DNA of 64,000 nucleotides, from contig NZ_CP039253.1 in assembly GCF_004795915.1 (NCBI RefSeq), positions 3,437,501 to 3,501,500 of the forward strand. The letters run 5' to 3'. The stretch is from Rhodococcus sp. PAMC28707. Lineage in GTDB: Bacteria > Actinomycetota > Actinomycetes > Mycobacteriales > Mycobacteriaceae. The position numbers and the translations under genes are program-made. The notes below the pieces were generated by a model, which did no database searches, was not told the origin of the DNA, and saw nothing but the letters and a program-made list of their open reading frames with translations. This document shows, one piece after another, positions 1 through 10,223 of this stretch; within the stretch, counting starts at the first letter, position 1, and each line of letters starts with the position of its first letter.

Positions 1-1509
<1,509 letters not shown>

Positions 1510-1640
1510 AAAGAAGCTACGCGTCCACTGTGCAATATCTGAAACAGCACACGTTTCAGTGTTACAAAATTGAATGAACCAACACTATTCACCACTGTGT
1601 GAATAGTCCGTTGTGTTCCGTGTGTAACTGTTTCATAGAG
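1510..1640 (+). other. 23S-5S internal transcribed spacer with hairpin
   Basis: Spacer between 23S and 5S, richer in A and T than its surroundings. It holds a perfect 9-base hairpin: ACTATTCAC at 1584-1592 and GTGAATAGT at 1599-1607 with a 6-base loop. It also holds TGAAAC/GTTTCA pairs around 1539-1558 and 1629-1635. These are the usual type of pre-rRNA processing stems. No tRNA is present in the spacer. Confidence 0.6.
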
Positions 1641-1757
1641 TTACGGCGGCCATAGCGGAGGGGAAACGCCCGGTCCCATTCCGAACCCGGAAGCTAAGCC
1701 CTCCAGCGCCGATGGTACTGCACTCGACAGGGTGTGGGAGAGTAGGTCACCGCCGAA
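1641..1757 (+). rRNA. rrf: 5S ribosomal RNA
   Basis: About 117 bases starting TTACGGCGGCCATAGCGG and ending CACCGCCGAAC. The 5' and 3' ends pair (ACGGCGG with CCGCCG), and the internal CCCATTCCGAACCCGGAAG block is the universally conserved loop B/helix III region of 5S rRNA. It lies 131 bases after 23S on the same strand and is followed at once by a strong terminator, as expected for the last gene of an rRNA operon. End positions may be off by one to three bases. Confidence 0.95.
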
Positions 1758-1771
1758 CACCTTTTCCAGTG

Positions 1772-1799
1772 AAGCCCCCAACCTGTTGGTTGGGGGCTT
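1772..1799 (+). terminator. Rho-independent terminator of the rRNA operon
   Basis: Inverted repeat AAGCCCCCAACC / GGTTGGGGGCTT with a very short loop, then TTTGCTGCGTTT. It sits 14 bases after 5S and ends the rRNA operon. Confidence 0.9.
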
Positions 1800-1838
1800 T
1801 GCTGCGTTTCATGTCTTTTTTGTGTGGGTGACGGCACT

Positions 1839-1890
1839 GCTTCGATGGCGCACTGATGCTATCTGATCGTATGAGTGGACCATTCAAGCG
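1839..1890. repeat. 52-base dispersed repeat, copy 1
   Basis: Matches 2787-2838 at 43 of 52 bases; the core at 1858-1884 differs at one base only. The core contains TGAGTGGACCATTCA, close to the palindrome TGAATGG-N-CCATTCA. The two copies have the same orientation and bracket the DUF2071 gene. There is no open frame in it. It may be a small intergenic repeat family or a binding site. Confidence 0.6.
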
Positions 1891-1938
1891 ATCAGCGGGG
1901 AGCCAGTAGCCTTCGTTTGGAAATCGCCGGCGGGCCAA

Positions 1939-2691
1939 TCAGCCGACCGCACGCACCGCATAGGGCCGTCCGAACTGTGTTGCGACGTGATCCGAGTACA
2001 GCACCGAGTCCGGTGATCTGCCGGCGAGGTTCGGTAGACCTGCAGCCTCGATCAGCTGATCCGAGCAATGAGTCAACTCGGCGTCGAGAAGTTTCCACCG
2101 GCTGTGCAGGTTCGGTGCGTACATGAGCCGTCCAGCGGCCGATGTATGTAAACCCCAACGTGCTGTGAGGAATTGGGCTAACGGGTCGTTTGACATATCC
2201 CGTGACCCGCGCACGACGGCGAAGTCGGTCGAAACTCCGCGGTGGGGTGGAGCGATGCGTCTACTTCGGTATCTGACGGTGGATCTGTCGTCATAGATTG
2301 TCATCGATGCCCATCGATACGGAACGCGAGCGAGGTTGGTTCCCATGACGACTGCGAGTCGGCTAGCTTCCAGTGATCGAAAAACCACTCCCCGTCGTCC
2401 CTCGCCATCAATGGAGTACAGTCGAACGTTGATTTCGGCGAAGGTCCCGAAGTAGGGGACTGGATGGCGGTATCCGAATCCGGCGCCGACCATCTCGAAC
2501 CCGATCAGACCGACCCAAGACGAGCCGTCGAATTCGTCCGGGGTGCAGCCTCGGGGCAGTAGCGGTGAGACGACGGCGCTGGGGACCTTCCAATGCAAGA
2601 AGACCACACGTTCCCAGCGCTGGTCCATCATGATCGGTCGCGGGAGAATCGGTGGCCGAGGCCAGAGGCGTTGTGCACTATGTCGGTCCAC
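1939..2691 (-). CDS. DUF2071 (YqjF-like) family protein
   Basis: 250 residues, the usual length of the DUF2071/COG3361 family. The N-terminal stretch RPIMMDQRWERVVFLHW and the following VVSPLLPRG are the family's opening signature, which also supports using the far upstream start rather than the Met at residue 21. YFGTFAEINVRLY and GVVFRSLEASR are further family blocks. Members are soluble and probably lipocalin-like barrels of unknown biochemical role. It stands alone: the rRNA operon is convergent on the 3' side and the SNF2 helicase ends 188 bases upstream. A 52-base repeat lies on each side. The family call is firm; the function is not known. Confidence 0.85.
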   Translation of the reverse strand: MDRHSAQRLWPRPPILPRPIMMDQRWERVVFLHWKVPSAVVSPLLPRGCTPDEFDGSSWVGLIGFEMVGAGFGYRHPVPYFGTFAEINVRLYSIDGEGRRGVVFRSLEASRLAVVMGTNLARVPYRWASMTIYDDRSTVRYRSRRIAPPHRGVSTDFAVVRGSRDMSNDPLAQFLTARWGLHTSAAGRLMYAPNLHSRWKLLDAELTHCSDQLIEAAGLPNLAGRSPDSVLYSDHVATQFGRPYAVRAVG

Positions 2692-2786
2692 ATCTCGAGC
2701 CTAGGCGTGAACGAGACGGTGACGAACTCCGGCCGTGTTCAGCGGTCAATCTGATCGTTTGTCGGTGTCGATCGTGATGTGTTGCC

Positions 2787-2838
2787 GCTTGAATGGAGCC
2801 CACAAGCTATCTGATCGTATGAATGGACCATTGAAGCG
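2787..2838. repeat. 52-base dispersed repeat, copy 2
   Basis: Second copy of the element at 1839-1890, in the same orientation. Its ends form an imperfect inverted repeat (CGCTTGAATGG at the left, CCATTGAAGCG at the right), so the element could fold. A further partial match to the CTGATCGT core lies just to the left at 2748-2764. It lies in the 188-base gap between the SNF2 helicase stop and the DUF2071 start, where nothing else was seen. Confidence 0.6.
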
Positions 2839-2879
2839 GAGGGGAAGGAACCTACCAAAGCACTCCCCTCCGCCGGCGC

Positions 2880-5800
2880 TTACTCGATCAACCCTCGAAT
2901 GTCGTCTGCTGTGAGTCCGCCGGCAAAGGCGCCGCCGTCGTCCATGACACTTGCGAAGAGTTTGGCTTTGCGCTCCTTGAGTTGCATTACCTTTTCCTCG
3001 ATGGTGCCGCGTGCGACGTAGCGGTTGACGAACACGGTGCGCGCCTGACCGATACGATGAGCACGGTCGACTGCTTGCGCCTCGGTCGCGGGATTCCACC
3101 AGGGATCGAGTACGAAACAGTAGTCCGCTTCGGTGAGCGTGAGGCCTACGCCGCCGGCCTTGAGGCTTATCAGGAACACAGGTGCTTCCCCGCTACGGAA
3201 ACGTTCGACGACATCGCCGCGGTTTCGGGTACTCCCATCGAGGTAGACGAGAGCAATGCCTTCGGATTCGAGGCGATCTCGCACCAACGACAGAAACCTG
3301 GTGAACTGGCTGAAGACGAGCGCTCGGTGGCCGCCTTCGATGATCTCGTGTAACTGATCGACCAACTCGTCGATCTTGGCGCTGGGTATATCCGAGTGCT
3401 TCTCATCGACCAGAGACGCATCCAAGCTGAGCTGACGCAGAGTGGTCAGTGATTGCAAGATCGTGACCCGGTTGCGTTGAAAGTCGTCGAGCAGCCCGAG
3501 TATCTTCTGACGCTCCCGGGCCAATCGCGTTTCGTAGACGCGCTGATGGCGTGGATGGAGGTCGACTTCGACGGTCTGCTCCTGCTTCGGGGGTAGGTCC
3601 TGCACCACAGTATCTTTCGACCTCCGAAGCACCAGCGGCTTGATGCGTCGCCGAAGGGTTCTCAGTTGGTCGGTGTCACCGTCTTTTTCGATGGGATTGC
3701 GGTAGTTGTCGGTGAACTTCTTAGGTGAGGGAAATAGTCCGGGTGCGGTGATCGACAACAGGGACCACAGCTCCATAACGTTGTTCTCCATCGGGGTGCC
3801 GGTGATGGCGAGCTTGTATGGAGCGGACAGCCGCCGAGCGCACTGGTAGGACTTGCTCTTGTGGTTCTTGACGTATTGCGCCTCGTCGAGGATGAGCCCT
3901 GACCACGACACCGCTTCGAAGTCTTCGTAGTCGAGGCGAAAGACTGTGTAGGACGTTACGACGATGTCGGCACCGAGAGCGATGTCGCCCACCGGGCCTC
4001 GCCGCCGTGCGCGCGTTTCGCCGGCAGTGACCACGCTGAGGTCCGGCGCGAACTTTTCTGCTTCTTTGGCCCAGTTGTGCACCACACTCGTAGGGGCCAC
4101 GATGAGGAACGGGGCCGGCAATGGTCCGCTCTCTCGAATCTTGGTGATCATCGCCAGCGCCTGGATTGTTTTGCCGAGGCCCATATCGTCGGCGAGGATT
4201 CCTCCGAGACCGTGGGTCCACAGGAAGAGCAGCCATGAGTAGCCTTCGAGCTGGTACGGCCGCAACTGAGCGCCTATACCCGCAGGAGCGGGCTGGGGCG
4301 GGATCGAATCGAGTTTCAACAGCGCCGTGACCTGCTCGCGCCACGCTGTTGCCTGCCGAGTCACTTCACCGAGTTCGGCGAGCTCCTCCCACAGCGAGGC
4401 TTGGTATCGGCTGATTCTCAACGGTCCGTTCACGTTGTCCTGCAACGACCGGGCTTCTTCCACCAACCGTCGAAGGGTGAGCAACGAAGAGCGCTCCAGG
4501 GAGAAGAACCGGCCATCGGAGAGCATCAGGTGGGTCTCGCCGCGAGCAATGGCAGTAATGACTGTGGCAAGTTCGACGTCGGTGCCGTCGACGGTGACTG
4601 CGATGCCGAGATCGAACCAATCGTTGTCGCCTCGAATCGCTTTGGTGGACAACGATATGCCGACGTCGTCGCTGACATTGCGGAAATCTGGAAGCTCACC
4701 GACAGTCGTCACATGCACGTCGTCGTACTCGACCAGGAGCGGTAGCTGGTCGGTGACGAGTATGCCGGCCGAGATCCCGACGGCAGTGAACGAGATGAAT
4801 TCATTGACAGGGGGTCGACCCAGTACCGGAAGGACTCTGCGCAGCAGCGCAACCTCCGAGTCGGGATCGCGAATTCCCTCGGCTGATCTGTAAACGTCGG
4901 CGGGATAGTCGATTTCGGTACTGTCGAGGTAGTAGCGCCACTGGCCGGAGAACGTCAGTCGGTTGTCTCCGGTGTGAGTCACCGTGATGTGGAGTTCGGG
5001 GCCGGTGACGACGGGTGCGGTGTACGAGCCGTCCGAGGATACGACATCGCTGGCACGCTCGAGTGCGGGTAGGTACGTCGTCGTGAAGTCCGCACGATCC
5101 GAGGACGGTATCTCGATGGGATCGATGGTGGTGGTGATCCGTCGAAGCGCGGACGGGACCGGCCTCGACAACCGCGCGAGTCGAAACTCGCGGGTTGCGT
5201 GGTTTGTGTGCGCTTCGTCGTCCCAGTACACAATCCCTGAACCGTCATTGCCGAGAAAGCTCCGACGGTTGGGTGGAATTATGTTGCCGTCGAGGGTGAT
5301 TCGGCCGACCACGAAAAGGGATCCGGAATCACCGGAAGTGATGTCGACGGTGAACTCCCCTTCTCCTGGCCAAGGGATTTCACCGAGTATCCGATGTGCG
5401 TTGATCAACGGAAGTCCGACTTCGCGTGCCTCACCCAGCAGATCCCACAGCAGCCGACCGGATATGTCTGCGAGGTCGATCGTCGCGGAGTCGGTCCGTT
5501 GGAACGAGTATGCCGAGCGCCCACGCGAGCGCACTTGATGCAGCGCATACAGCTCCCGCAGAATGTCGACCTGACGCGCGACGCGTCGATCCGTGGTGGA
5601 CGGCAGCGACGACCACGAGACGCCGCCGCCGACCCAGGCTTTACGCTCGTTGAACATCACCGGGCGGGCCAGTAGTCGAATTGCGTCGGCGCGGTCGACC
5701 GACGGTTCCAAGCCCAACTGAAGCCCGACACGAATGCGCCCGCTGCTCGGCCCGTCGAGCTCGGCGGGCTTGGCGGAGATGACTGATGCAAGGGCCTGAG

Positions 5801-6152
5801 ACCAATGGCCCGCGGTGTTCACCGGCCCGCGCGCGGGCGTCCGGACGCTGTCCGCCTTCGCCTGCAGAATCAGTGCGACGGCGTGTTTGCAGTTGAAGAC
5901 CACGGGGCAATTGCAGCGGCCGTATTCCACGGCCACGATGCTGCCCATCCGTGTCGACATGGTGGCTACTGTCGAATACGGGGTGGCGCGGTTACCCCGT
6001 ACTTGCGAGGACAGTGTCGACGCCCGTCGATCCCACGTGACCTGCCCAACTCTGCCCTCATCGAAGTATTTCGATCCGCGCGTGAACGTGTCGGTCCCGA
6101 AGCGGATTTCGAGGGCGTCGACTTCAAGCTCGTCCATGGTAGGAATGGTCAC
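2880..6152 (-). CDS. SNF2-family DEAD/DEAH helicase with SWIM zinc finger
   Basis: 1090 residues, the full length of bacterial SWIM/SNF2 proteins. Order seen: SWIM zinc finger with ligands C80, C82, C88 and H90; a long SNF2-associated middle region (about 110-620); SNF2 ATPase with Walker A ADDMGLGKT ending at T662 and DEAQ at 756-759; helicase C domain (about 890-1070) with ALVFSQF and the motif VI-like AVDRAHRIGQ. Members are double-stranded-DNA translocases thought to remodel protein-DNA complexes. The start is GTG at 6152; an in-frame ATG at 6137 is an alternative. No partner gene is coupled: the next gene upstream starts a new unit 40 bases away and there is nothing downstream but the repeat region. 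Confidence 0.95.
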   Translation of the reverse strand: MTIPTMDELEVDALEIRFGTDTFTRGSKYFDEGRVGQVTWDRRASTLSSQVRGNRATPYSTVATMSTRMGSIVAVEYGRCNCPVVFNCKHAVALILQAKADSVRTPARGPVNTAGHWSQALASVISAKPAELDGPSSGRIRVGLQLGLEPSVDRADAIRLLARPVMFNERKAWVGGGVSWSSLPSTTDRRVARQVDILRELYALHQVRSRGRSAYSFQRTDSATIDLADISGRLLWDLLGEAREVGLPLINAHRILGEIPWPGEGEFTVDITSGDSGSLFVVGRITLDGNIIPPNRRSFLGNDGSGIVYWDDEAHTNHATREFRLARLSRPVPSALRRITTTIDPIEIPSSDRADFTTTYLPALERASDVVSSDGSYTAPVVTGPELHITVTHTGDNRLTFSGQWRYYLDSTEIDYPADVYRSAEGIRDPDSEVALLRRVLPVLGRPPVNEFISFTAVGISAGILVTDQLPLLVEYDDVHVTTVGELPDFRNVSDDVGISLSTKAIRGDNDWFDLGIAVTVDGTDVELATVITAIARGETHLMLSDGRFFSLERSSLLTLRRLVEEARSLQDNVNGPLRISRYQASLWEELAELGEVTRQATAWREQVTALLKLDSIPPQPAPAGIGAQLRPYQLEGYSWLLFLWTHGLGGILADDMGLGKTIQALAMITKIRESGPLPAPFLIVAPTSVVHNWAKEAEKFAPDLSVVTAGETRARRRGPVGDIALGADIVVTSYTVFRLDYEDFEAVSWSGLILDEAQYVKNHKSKSYQCARRLSAPYKLAITGTPMENNVMELWSLLSITAPGLFPSPKKFTDNYRNPIEKDGDTDQLRTLRRRIKPLVLRRSKDTVVQDLPPKQEQTVEVDLHPRHQRVYETRLARERQKILGLLDDFQRNRVTILQSLTTLRQLSLDASLVDEKHSDIPSAKIDELVDQLHEIIEGGHRALVFSQFTRFLSLVRDRLESEGIALVYLDGSTRNRGDVVERFRSGEAPVFLISLKAGGVGLTLTEADYCFVLDPWWNPATEAQAVDRAHRIGQARTVFVNRYVARGTIEEKVMQLKERKAKLFASVMDDGGAFAGGLTADDIRGLIE

Positions 6153-6192
6153 GGTTACCCATCGTAGGCGTGATCTCCGACAGGTCGCAGGC

Positions 6193-7308
6193 TCAGGTCA
6201 CATCGAGGCCGTCAGCAGTGGCGATCGTTTCGAGTACGTCGAAGGGGAGGGGATCGGCGCCGGAAGAACGGACGACAATTCGCGTCCCGGACGCTCTGGT
6301 TACTGTCACTGTGTCGGTTCGCGGTGTCACGTCGTTTCCTTGCCCAGTCGACGACTTCGTGGAGCGTTCGACGACGAGTCCGTCGGGCGGGATGTGCGGA
6401 ACAACCCCGTCTACTGCCGGCGGAAATGGTTGACCACCGATCACTTCTACTGTCAGTTCCATCGCGGCACCGACGGCGTGCAGAGACTCGCACACTCCTC
6501 CGGTCATCCATTCGTCCGGAAGCAACGATCCGAGACGCCGGTCGAATTGCAAGCCGCTCAAAGGAATTGCGTCGAGTACGTCGTTGAGTCGCCCGGTGGT
6601 TTCTTCGTCGATCGGTGGTGCGGTCGAGGAGAAGGACTCGATCGTGCAGATGCCGAGCGCTCCTGCGGTCGCAGCAGGAACCGGCGTCGACACTCGCAAG
6701 CCGGGCGCGGTGACCAGGTCGAGGAGTTGCTCGGTGGTCAGCGTGTCGTCGGCCGAGGCGTCGATCGAGGTTCCATCCGGCGTGTATGCGCGAACTCCGC
6801 CCTCGCGGAGATCGACGACGGTGCCGTCGTCTAGGGTGCGTCGCTCGTCGACGTATCCCTCGAAGCAGGGGCCGGGCGGCTCCTCGGACTTCTGGACCGA
6901 GACTGTCAACGGGCCGGTCTTGCCGCCGACGGCGATTGTGCCGCGGGCCGTCGTGATGCCACCGGCCGGGTTTCCTTCCTGGCTGCCGATCGGTCCGAAG
7001 TACAGCGCGCGTGCTGGAGCATCGAAGGCCACATCTGTTCCGGGTGGTAAGGACTGTGCCAGAGCCTCGGACATCGCGGTTGCCTTGGTTTCGGTGAACC
7101 AGGGGTGGTCGGGGTTGTCGTAGGACTCTTCGCCGACGAATGTGAAGTTGATCCGCTGTGCTTTCGCGGGTTGGACGACCTCTTCGCACCCCGCAATGTC
7201 GGTAGCGGGATCATCGAGCACGCCCGCTACGGCGGTACCTGCGGCGAAAATCGCGAAAATGACTGCGGCTGTCGACCACTTCGAGCTGTGCGTCCCTGCG
7301 GTCTTCAT
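6193..7308 (-). CDS. Secreted or membrane-anchored protein of unknown function
   Basis: 371 residues. Residues 12-30 (STAAVIFAIFAAGTAVAGV) form one hydrophobic segment after a Lys-containing N-terminus, so a signal peptide or single anchor is likely; no lipobox is seen. The rest is acidic and soluble with five cysteines, which in an exported actinobacterial protein may pair. The start ATG has AAGGG a few bases upstream. It lies 40 bases upstream of the SNF2 helicase on the same strand and 35 bases downstream of the SIMPL gene. I do not recognise a family and infer only an extracytoplasmic location. Confidence 0.7.
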   Translation of the reverse strand: MKTAGTHSSKWSTAAVIFAIFAAGTAVAGVLDDPATDIAGCEEVVQPAKAQRINFTFVGEESYDNPDHPWFTETKATAMSEALAQSLPPGTDVAFDAPARALYFGPIGSQEGNPAGGITTARGTIAVGGKTGPLTVSVQKSEEPPGPCFEGYVDERRTLDDGTVVDLREGGVRAYTPDGTSIDASADDTLTTEQLLDLVTAPGLRVSTPVPAATAGALGICTIESFSSTAPPIDEETTGRLNDVLDAIPLSGLQFDRRLGSLLPDEWMTGGVCESLHAVGAAMELTVEVIGGQPFPPAVDGVVPHIPPDGLVVERSTKSSTGQGNDVTPRTDTVTVTRASGTRIVVRSSGADPLPFDVLETIATADGLDVT

Positions 7309-7343
7309 GCGGCCCTTCGTGGAGTGATGCGAACACGGTCCGA

Positions 7344-8009
7344 TCAGTTGGCGGCGAACCGCGCGTGCACTTCGGCCCGTAGGACGATGTCCTGGGGCTT
7401 CAATTCGAACCCCTCGGCTTCTCGGCCGGCGTAGGCGCGTGTGGCCATCCCGTAGTCCTGATGTCCTGCGGTAACGCCGAGCAAACCGGGGTCGGCGATG
7501 GCCAGTGCCTTCACCGACGCGAGTCCGACGCTCTGGGCGTACACCTCGGCCTTGCTGAGAGCGTCCTGTACTGCCAGCTTGCGAACGTGTCGCGTGTTGT
7601 CCTGGACGCTCTCCTCGGTCAGCGTCCAGTCGAAGCTGCCGATGTCGACGCCGTCGAGCGCGGTCACCGCATAGACGAATGCGTCGATGACATCTAGCTG
7701 GCTGAACTCGACGTCGATGGAGGCTACGGCCTGATAAACGTAGGGGAGTTGCTCACCATCGTGATTGAACGGCCGATTTCGGCTGTGCCGCACCTGATCG
7801 AGCGACCACCTGTCGATCGGGCCGAATTTCTGGTTGTAGAGGGGATCGATGAGTTCGGTCAGCTCGCGGACCAACCGGTGGGCGGGCTCGGTAGCAGCCT
7901 CCGCCGAGCGCCCGTCGGACCTCACCGTCAGCGATATCGTGCAGCGTTCCGGTGCGAATGTGGCCTGGCCCTGTCCGAGGACGGTGATTTCGACGGGGTT
8001 CGAGTCCAT
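7344..8009 (-). CDS. SIMPL-domain (DUF541) protein
   Basis: 221 residues. The opening MDSNPVEITVLGQGQATFAPERCTI is the classical SIMPL/DUF541 N-terminus, so I start at the ATG at 8009; the longer frame upstream only reads through the divergent promoter. Other family blocks are LSKAEVYAQSVG and the YGMATRAYAG stretch near the C-terminus. Members (YggE/BP26-like) are often exported and linked to oxidative stress, but no signal peptide is visible here, so a cytoplasmic location is likely. It is transcribed divergently from dinB across an 81-base gap. Confidence 0.85.
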   Translation of the reverse strand: MDSNPVEITVLGQGQATFAPERCTISLTVRSDGRSAEAATEPAHRLVRELTELIDPLYNQKFGPIDRWSLDQVRHSRNRPFNHDGEQLPYVYQAVASIDVEFSQLDVIDAFVYAVTALDGVDIGSFDWTLTEESVQDNTRHVRKLAVQDALSKAEVYAQSVGLASVKALAIADPGLLGVTAGHQDYGMATRAYAGREAEGFELKPQDIVLRAEVHARFAAN

Positions 8010-8090
8010 GGTTGTGAGTGTTTCACAGCGCTGGAGGTTCGTCGCTGCAAAGGAACGCGCGTGCACCGGTATACGGGTCACAATGAACTT

Positions 8091-9176
8091 ATGACGATCT
8101 CGGCGCGCCGACGATGGGTCATGCACGTCGATATGGATCAGTTCATCGCCGCGGTGGAGGTGCTTCGTAATCCAGCACTGGCCGGCAAACAGGTGGTCGT
8201 CGGCGGCCGCGGCGATCCGACCGAACGCGGGGTGGTCGCCACCGCGTCGTACGAGGCCCGGGCCTTCGGTGTCGGATCCGGGATGCCGCTACGAGTCGCT
8301 GTGCGAAAACTACCTGATGCGATATTCCTGCCTGTCGACGCCGAGGCATACACCGCCGCGTCGAAGACCGTCATGGACACGCTTCGATCGCTGGGTGTCA
8401 TTGTCGAGGTAATGGGTTGGGATGAAGCATTTCTCGGGGTCGAAACCGCGGATCCTGTGTCGTTTGCTCGGTCGGTGCACGATGCCGTGTTCGCGGCGAC
8501 AGGGCTGCATTGTTCGGTGGGTATCGGCGACAACAAGTTGCGGGCCAAAATTGCCACGGACTTCGGTAAACCCGAGGGCATTTATACGCTCACGAACGAA
8601 AATTGGTTCGAGGTGATGGGGGAGCGAACAACCGATGCACTGTGGGGAATCGGAAACAAGACTGCGAAGAAACTGGCGGTGCTGGGGATCACCACGGTAG
8701 CGGAACTGGCGGCGACGGACGATGAGCTACTTGCCGCCGCGTTCGGCCCGAAAACTGGTCCGTGGATCGGGACGAAGGGCCGCGGCGTCGACGACTCGCC
8801 GGTGTCGGCGGAGCCGTGGGTTGCGCGCTCGCACAGTCGCGAAGCGACATTTCAACAGAATTTGACCGATTGGGTGGCGGTGCGCCAGGAAGTGCGCCGA
8901 CTCGCCCGCCTCGTTCGCGACGATCTACTCGCCGAGAAGAGGCAGGCGGTGCGCGTCGCCCTGAAGGTTCGGTACGCACCCTTCGAAACCCACACGGCCA
9001 CAGCAGCACTCGCCGCGCCGACGCTCGATGGGGACACGATCGTCGGCGCGGCGGCTGCTCTCGTCGATCGCCTGGATCATGCGAGAGAGGTCAGGCTATT
9101 GGGTGTTCGGCTCAAGATGACTCCGCCGAATGATCAGACTCTGGCGAACAGTGCAGGCGAGGATTCCGGTACCTGA
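8091..9176 (+). CDS. dinB: Y-family DNA polymerase IV, DinB2-like
   Basis: 361 residues starting MTISARRRWVMHVDMD; earlier in-frame codons only overlap the divergent SIMPL gene. Palm metal ligands are D14 and the D111-E112 pair in WDEAFLG. The fingers sequence ASYEARAFGV, the LWGIGNKTAKKLA helix-hairpin-helix, and a little-finger domain ending RLLGVRL follow. The steric-gate position, Phe in ordinary DinB (motif DxDxFF), is Ile19 here (DMDQFI). Mycobacterial DinB2 likewise has a non-aromatic residue (Leu14) and readily uses ribonucleotides, so a relaxed sugar choice is inferred. No beta-clamp motif of the usual C-terminal form was seen. The 3' end overlaps the convergent hydrolase gene by 43 bases, and both C-termini look intact. 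Confidence 0.93.
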   Translation: MTISARRRWVMHVDMDQFIAAVEVLRNPALAGKQVVVGGRGDPTERGVVATASYEARAFGVGSGMPLRVAVRKLPDAIFLPVDAEAYTAASKTVMDTLRSLGVIVEVMGWDEAFLGVETADPVSFARSVHDAVFAATGLHCSVGIGDNKLRAKIATDFGKPEGIYTLTNENWFEVMGERTTDALWGIGNKTAKKLAVLGITTVAELAATDDELLAAAFGPKTGPWIGTKGRGVDDSPVSAEPWVARSHSREATFQQNLTDWVAVRQEVRRLARLVRDDLLAEKRQAVRVALKVRYAPFETHTATAALAAPTLDGDTIVGAAAALVDRLDHAREVRLLGVRLKMTPPNDQTLANSAGEDSGT

Positions 9177-10129
9177 GCAACTCGGTTCAGTGCCACCAAA
9201 TGGCGGAGGTGAGCAGCGGCCTCCGACAGTGCCATGGTCTTGCCGAACGGAGAGATATCAGCCCACGGCTTGTACCACTTCATTCGTTCGGCAACCTGCC
9301 ACACGGTGATCTCGTTGTCGCCGAATGCCTCGTACAGGTGATCGAGGCGCTCCCCGTGATGGTTGATCAATTCACCGGCACGGCCTGCAACGTCGTCGAT
9401 CGGGATGCCGTGCGCCCCGAGGCCACGGGTGATGTCCAGCGTTTGGACGCGTCGAAGTGAGTCCATGAACTCAGCGAGCGCGTCGCGTTCTTCCAGCGGA
9501 TAGACGAAGTTCCCGACGTGTGGCGTCGTCTTCTGAAGAACGTGGTCGCCGGTGAACATGACGTCGGATTCGGGTAGATAGAAGCACACATGGCCGGGGG
9601 TGTGCCCGGGGGTGTAGACGACTTCGAGTTCGCGGCCGGCGAGCTTGATGATCTCGCCGTCGGTGAGCACGCGGTCCGGGGCTGACTTCGGTCCGGTAGG
9701 GGCCGATGGGGCATTTTTCTGCCATGCCTCGATGTCGACATCGGGGGCGCCCGCAGCCACGAGGTTGTCGAGCTGCAGATTGATCCACTCCGGGCCGCGA
9801 TCGGCAGTCATGGCCTCGAAGTACGTGTGATCGGCCTCGTGCATTGCGATCCACGCGCCGGAGGCTTCCCGGACTCGACCGCACAGCCCGGTGTGATCGG
9901 GATGAAAGTGCGTCAGCACGACGCCTTCGACGTCGGTGATCGAGTGTCCCAGCGATTCGAGGCCGGTGGTCAGACCATTCCATGCGTTGTCGTCGTCCCA
10001 CCCTGCGTCGACCAGGATCAAACCGCCGGGGGATTCCATTGCGTATACGAGGGTGTTACCCAGCGGATTGTCCGTGATGGGGACCGGGATCTGAAAGATA
10101 CCGTCGCCGATTGCTGCTGCGTCGCTCAC
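9134..10129 (-). CDS. Metallo-beta-lactamase-fold hydrolase
   Basis: 331 residues. The zinc motif HFHPDH gives H74, H76, D78 and H79; TPGHTPGHVCFYLP and MFTGDHVL supply the further ligands. The C-terminal 110 residues form a helical extension seen in the MBL subgroup related to lactonases and glyoxalase-II-like hydrolases. The start is GTG at 10129 with GAGGTGG shortly upstream. Substrate cannot be told from sequence; a thioester or lactone is plausible. It is last in the minus-strand run that begins at the repeat-peptide gene, but a 95-base gap separates it from the DoxX-like gene, so co-transcription is uncertain. Confidence 0.9.
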   Translation of the reverse strand: MSDAAAIGDGIFQIPVPITDNPLGNTLVYAMESPGGLILVDAGWDDDNAWNGLTTGLESLGHSITDVEGVVLTHFHPDHTGLCGRVREASGAWIAMHEADHTYFEAMTADRGPEWINLQLDNLVAAGAPDVDIEAWQKNAPSAPTGPKSAPDRVLTDGEIIKLAGRELEVVYTPGHTPGHVCFYLPESDVMFTGDHVLQKTTPHVGNFVYPLEERDALAEFMDSLRRVQTLDITRGLGAHGIPIDDVAGRAGELINHHGERLDHLYEAFGDNEITVWQVAERMKWYKPWADISPFGKTMALSEAAAHLRHLVALNRVAQVPESSPALFARV

Positions 10130-10223
10130 TACGCCACCTCGTTGCTTAGTTCATGTAATCAGTTGTACTTACCTCCATACTGACCGTGCGGTTACGAGCG
10201 GTCGCATCCGGGTGCTGTTCTAA

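Noticed and set aside
1510-1938. tRNA genes after the rRNA operon
   Set aside because: No cloverleaf, TTC loop or CCA-bearing acceptor stem was found in the spacer or downstream of 5S.
9134-9176. Assembly error at the 43-base overlap of dinB and the MBL-fold gene
   Set aside because: Both C-termini are of normal length and form; convergent overlaps of this size are common in compact genomes.
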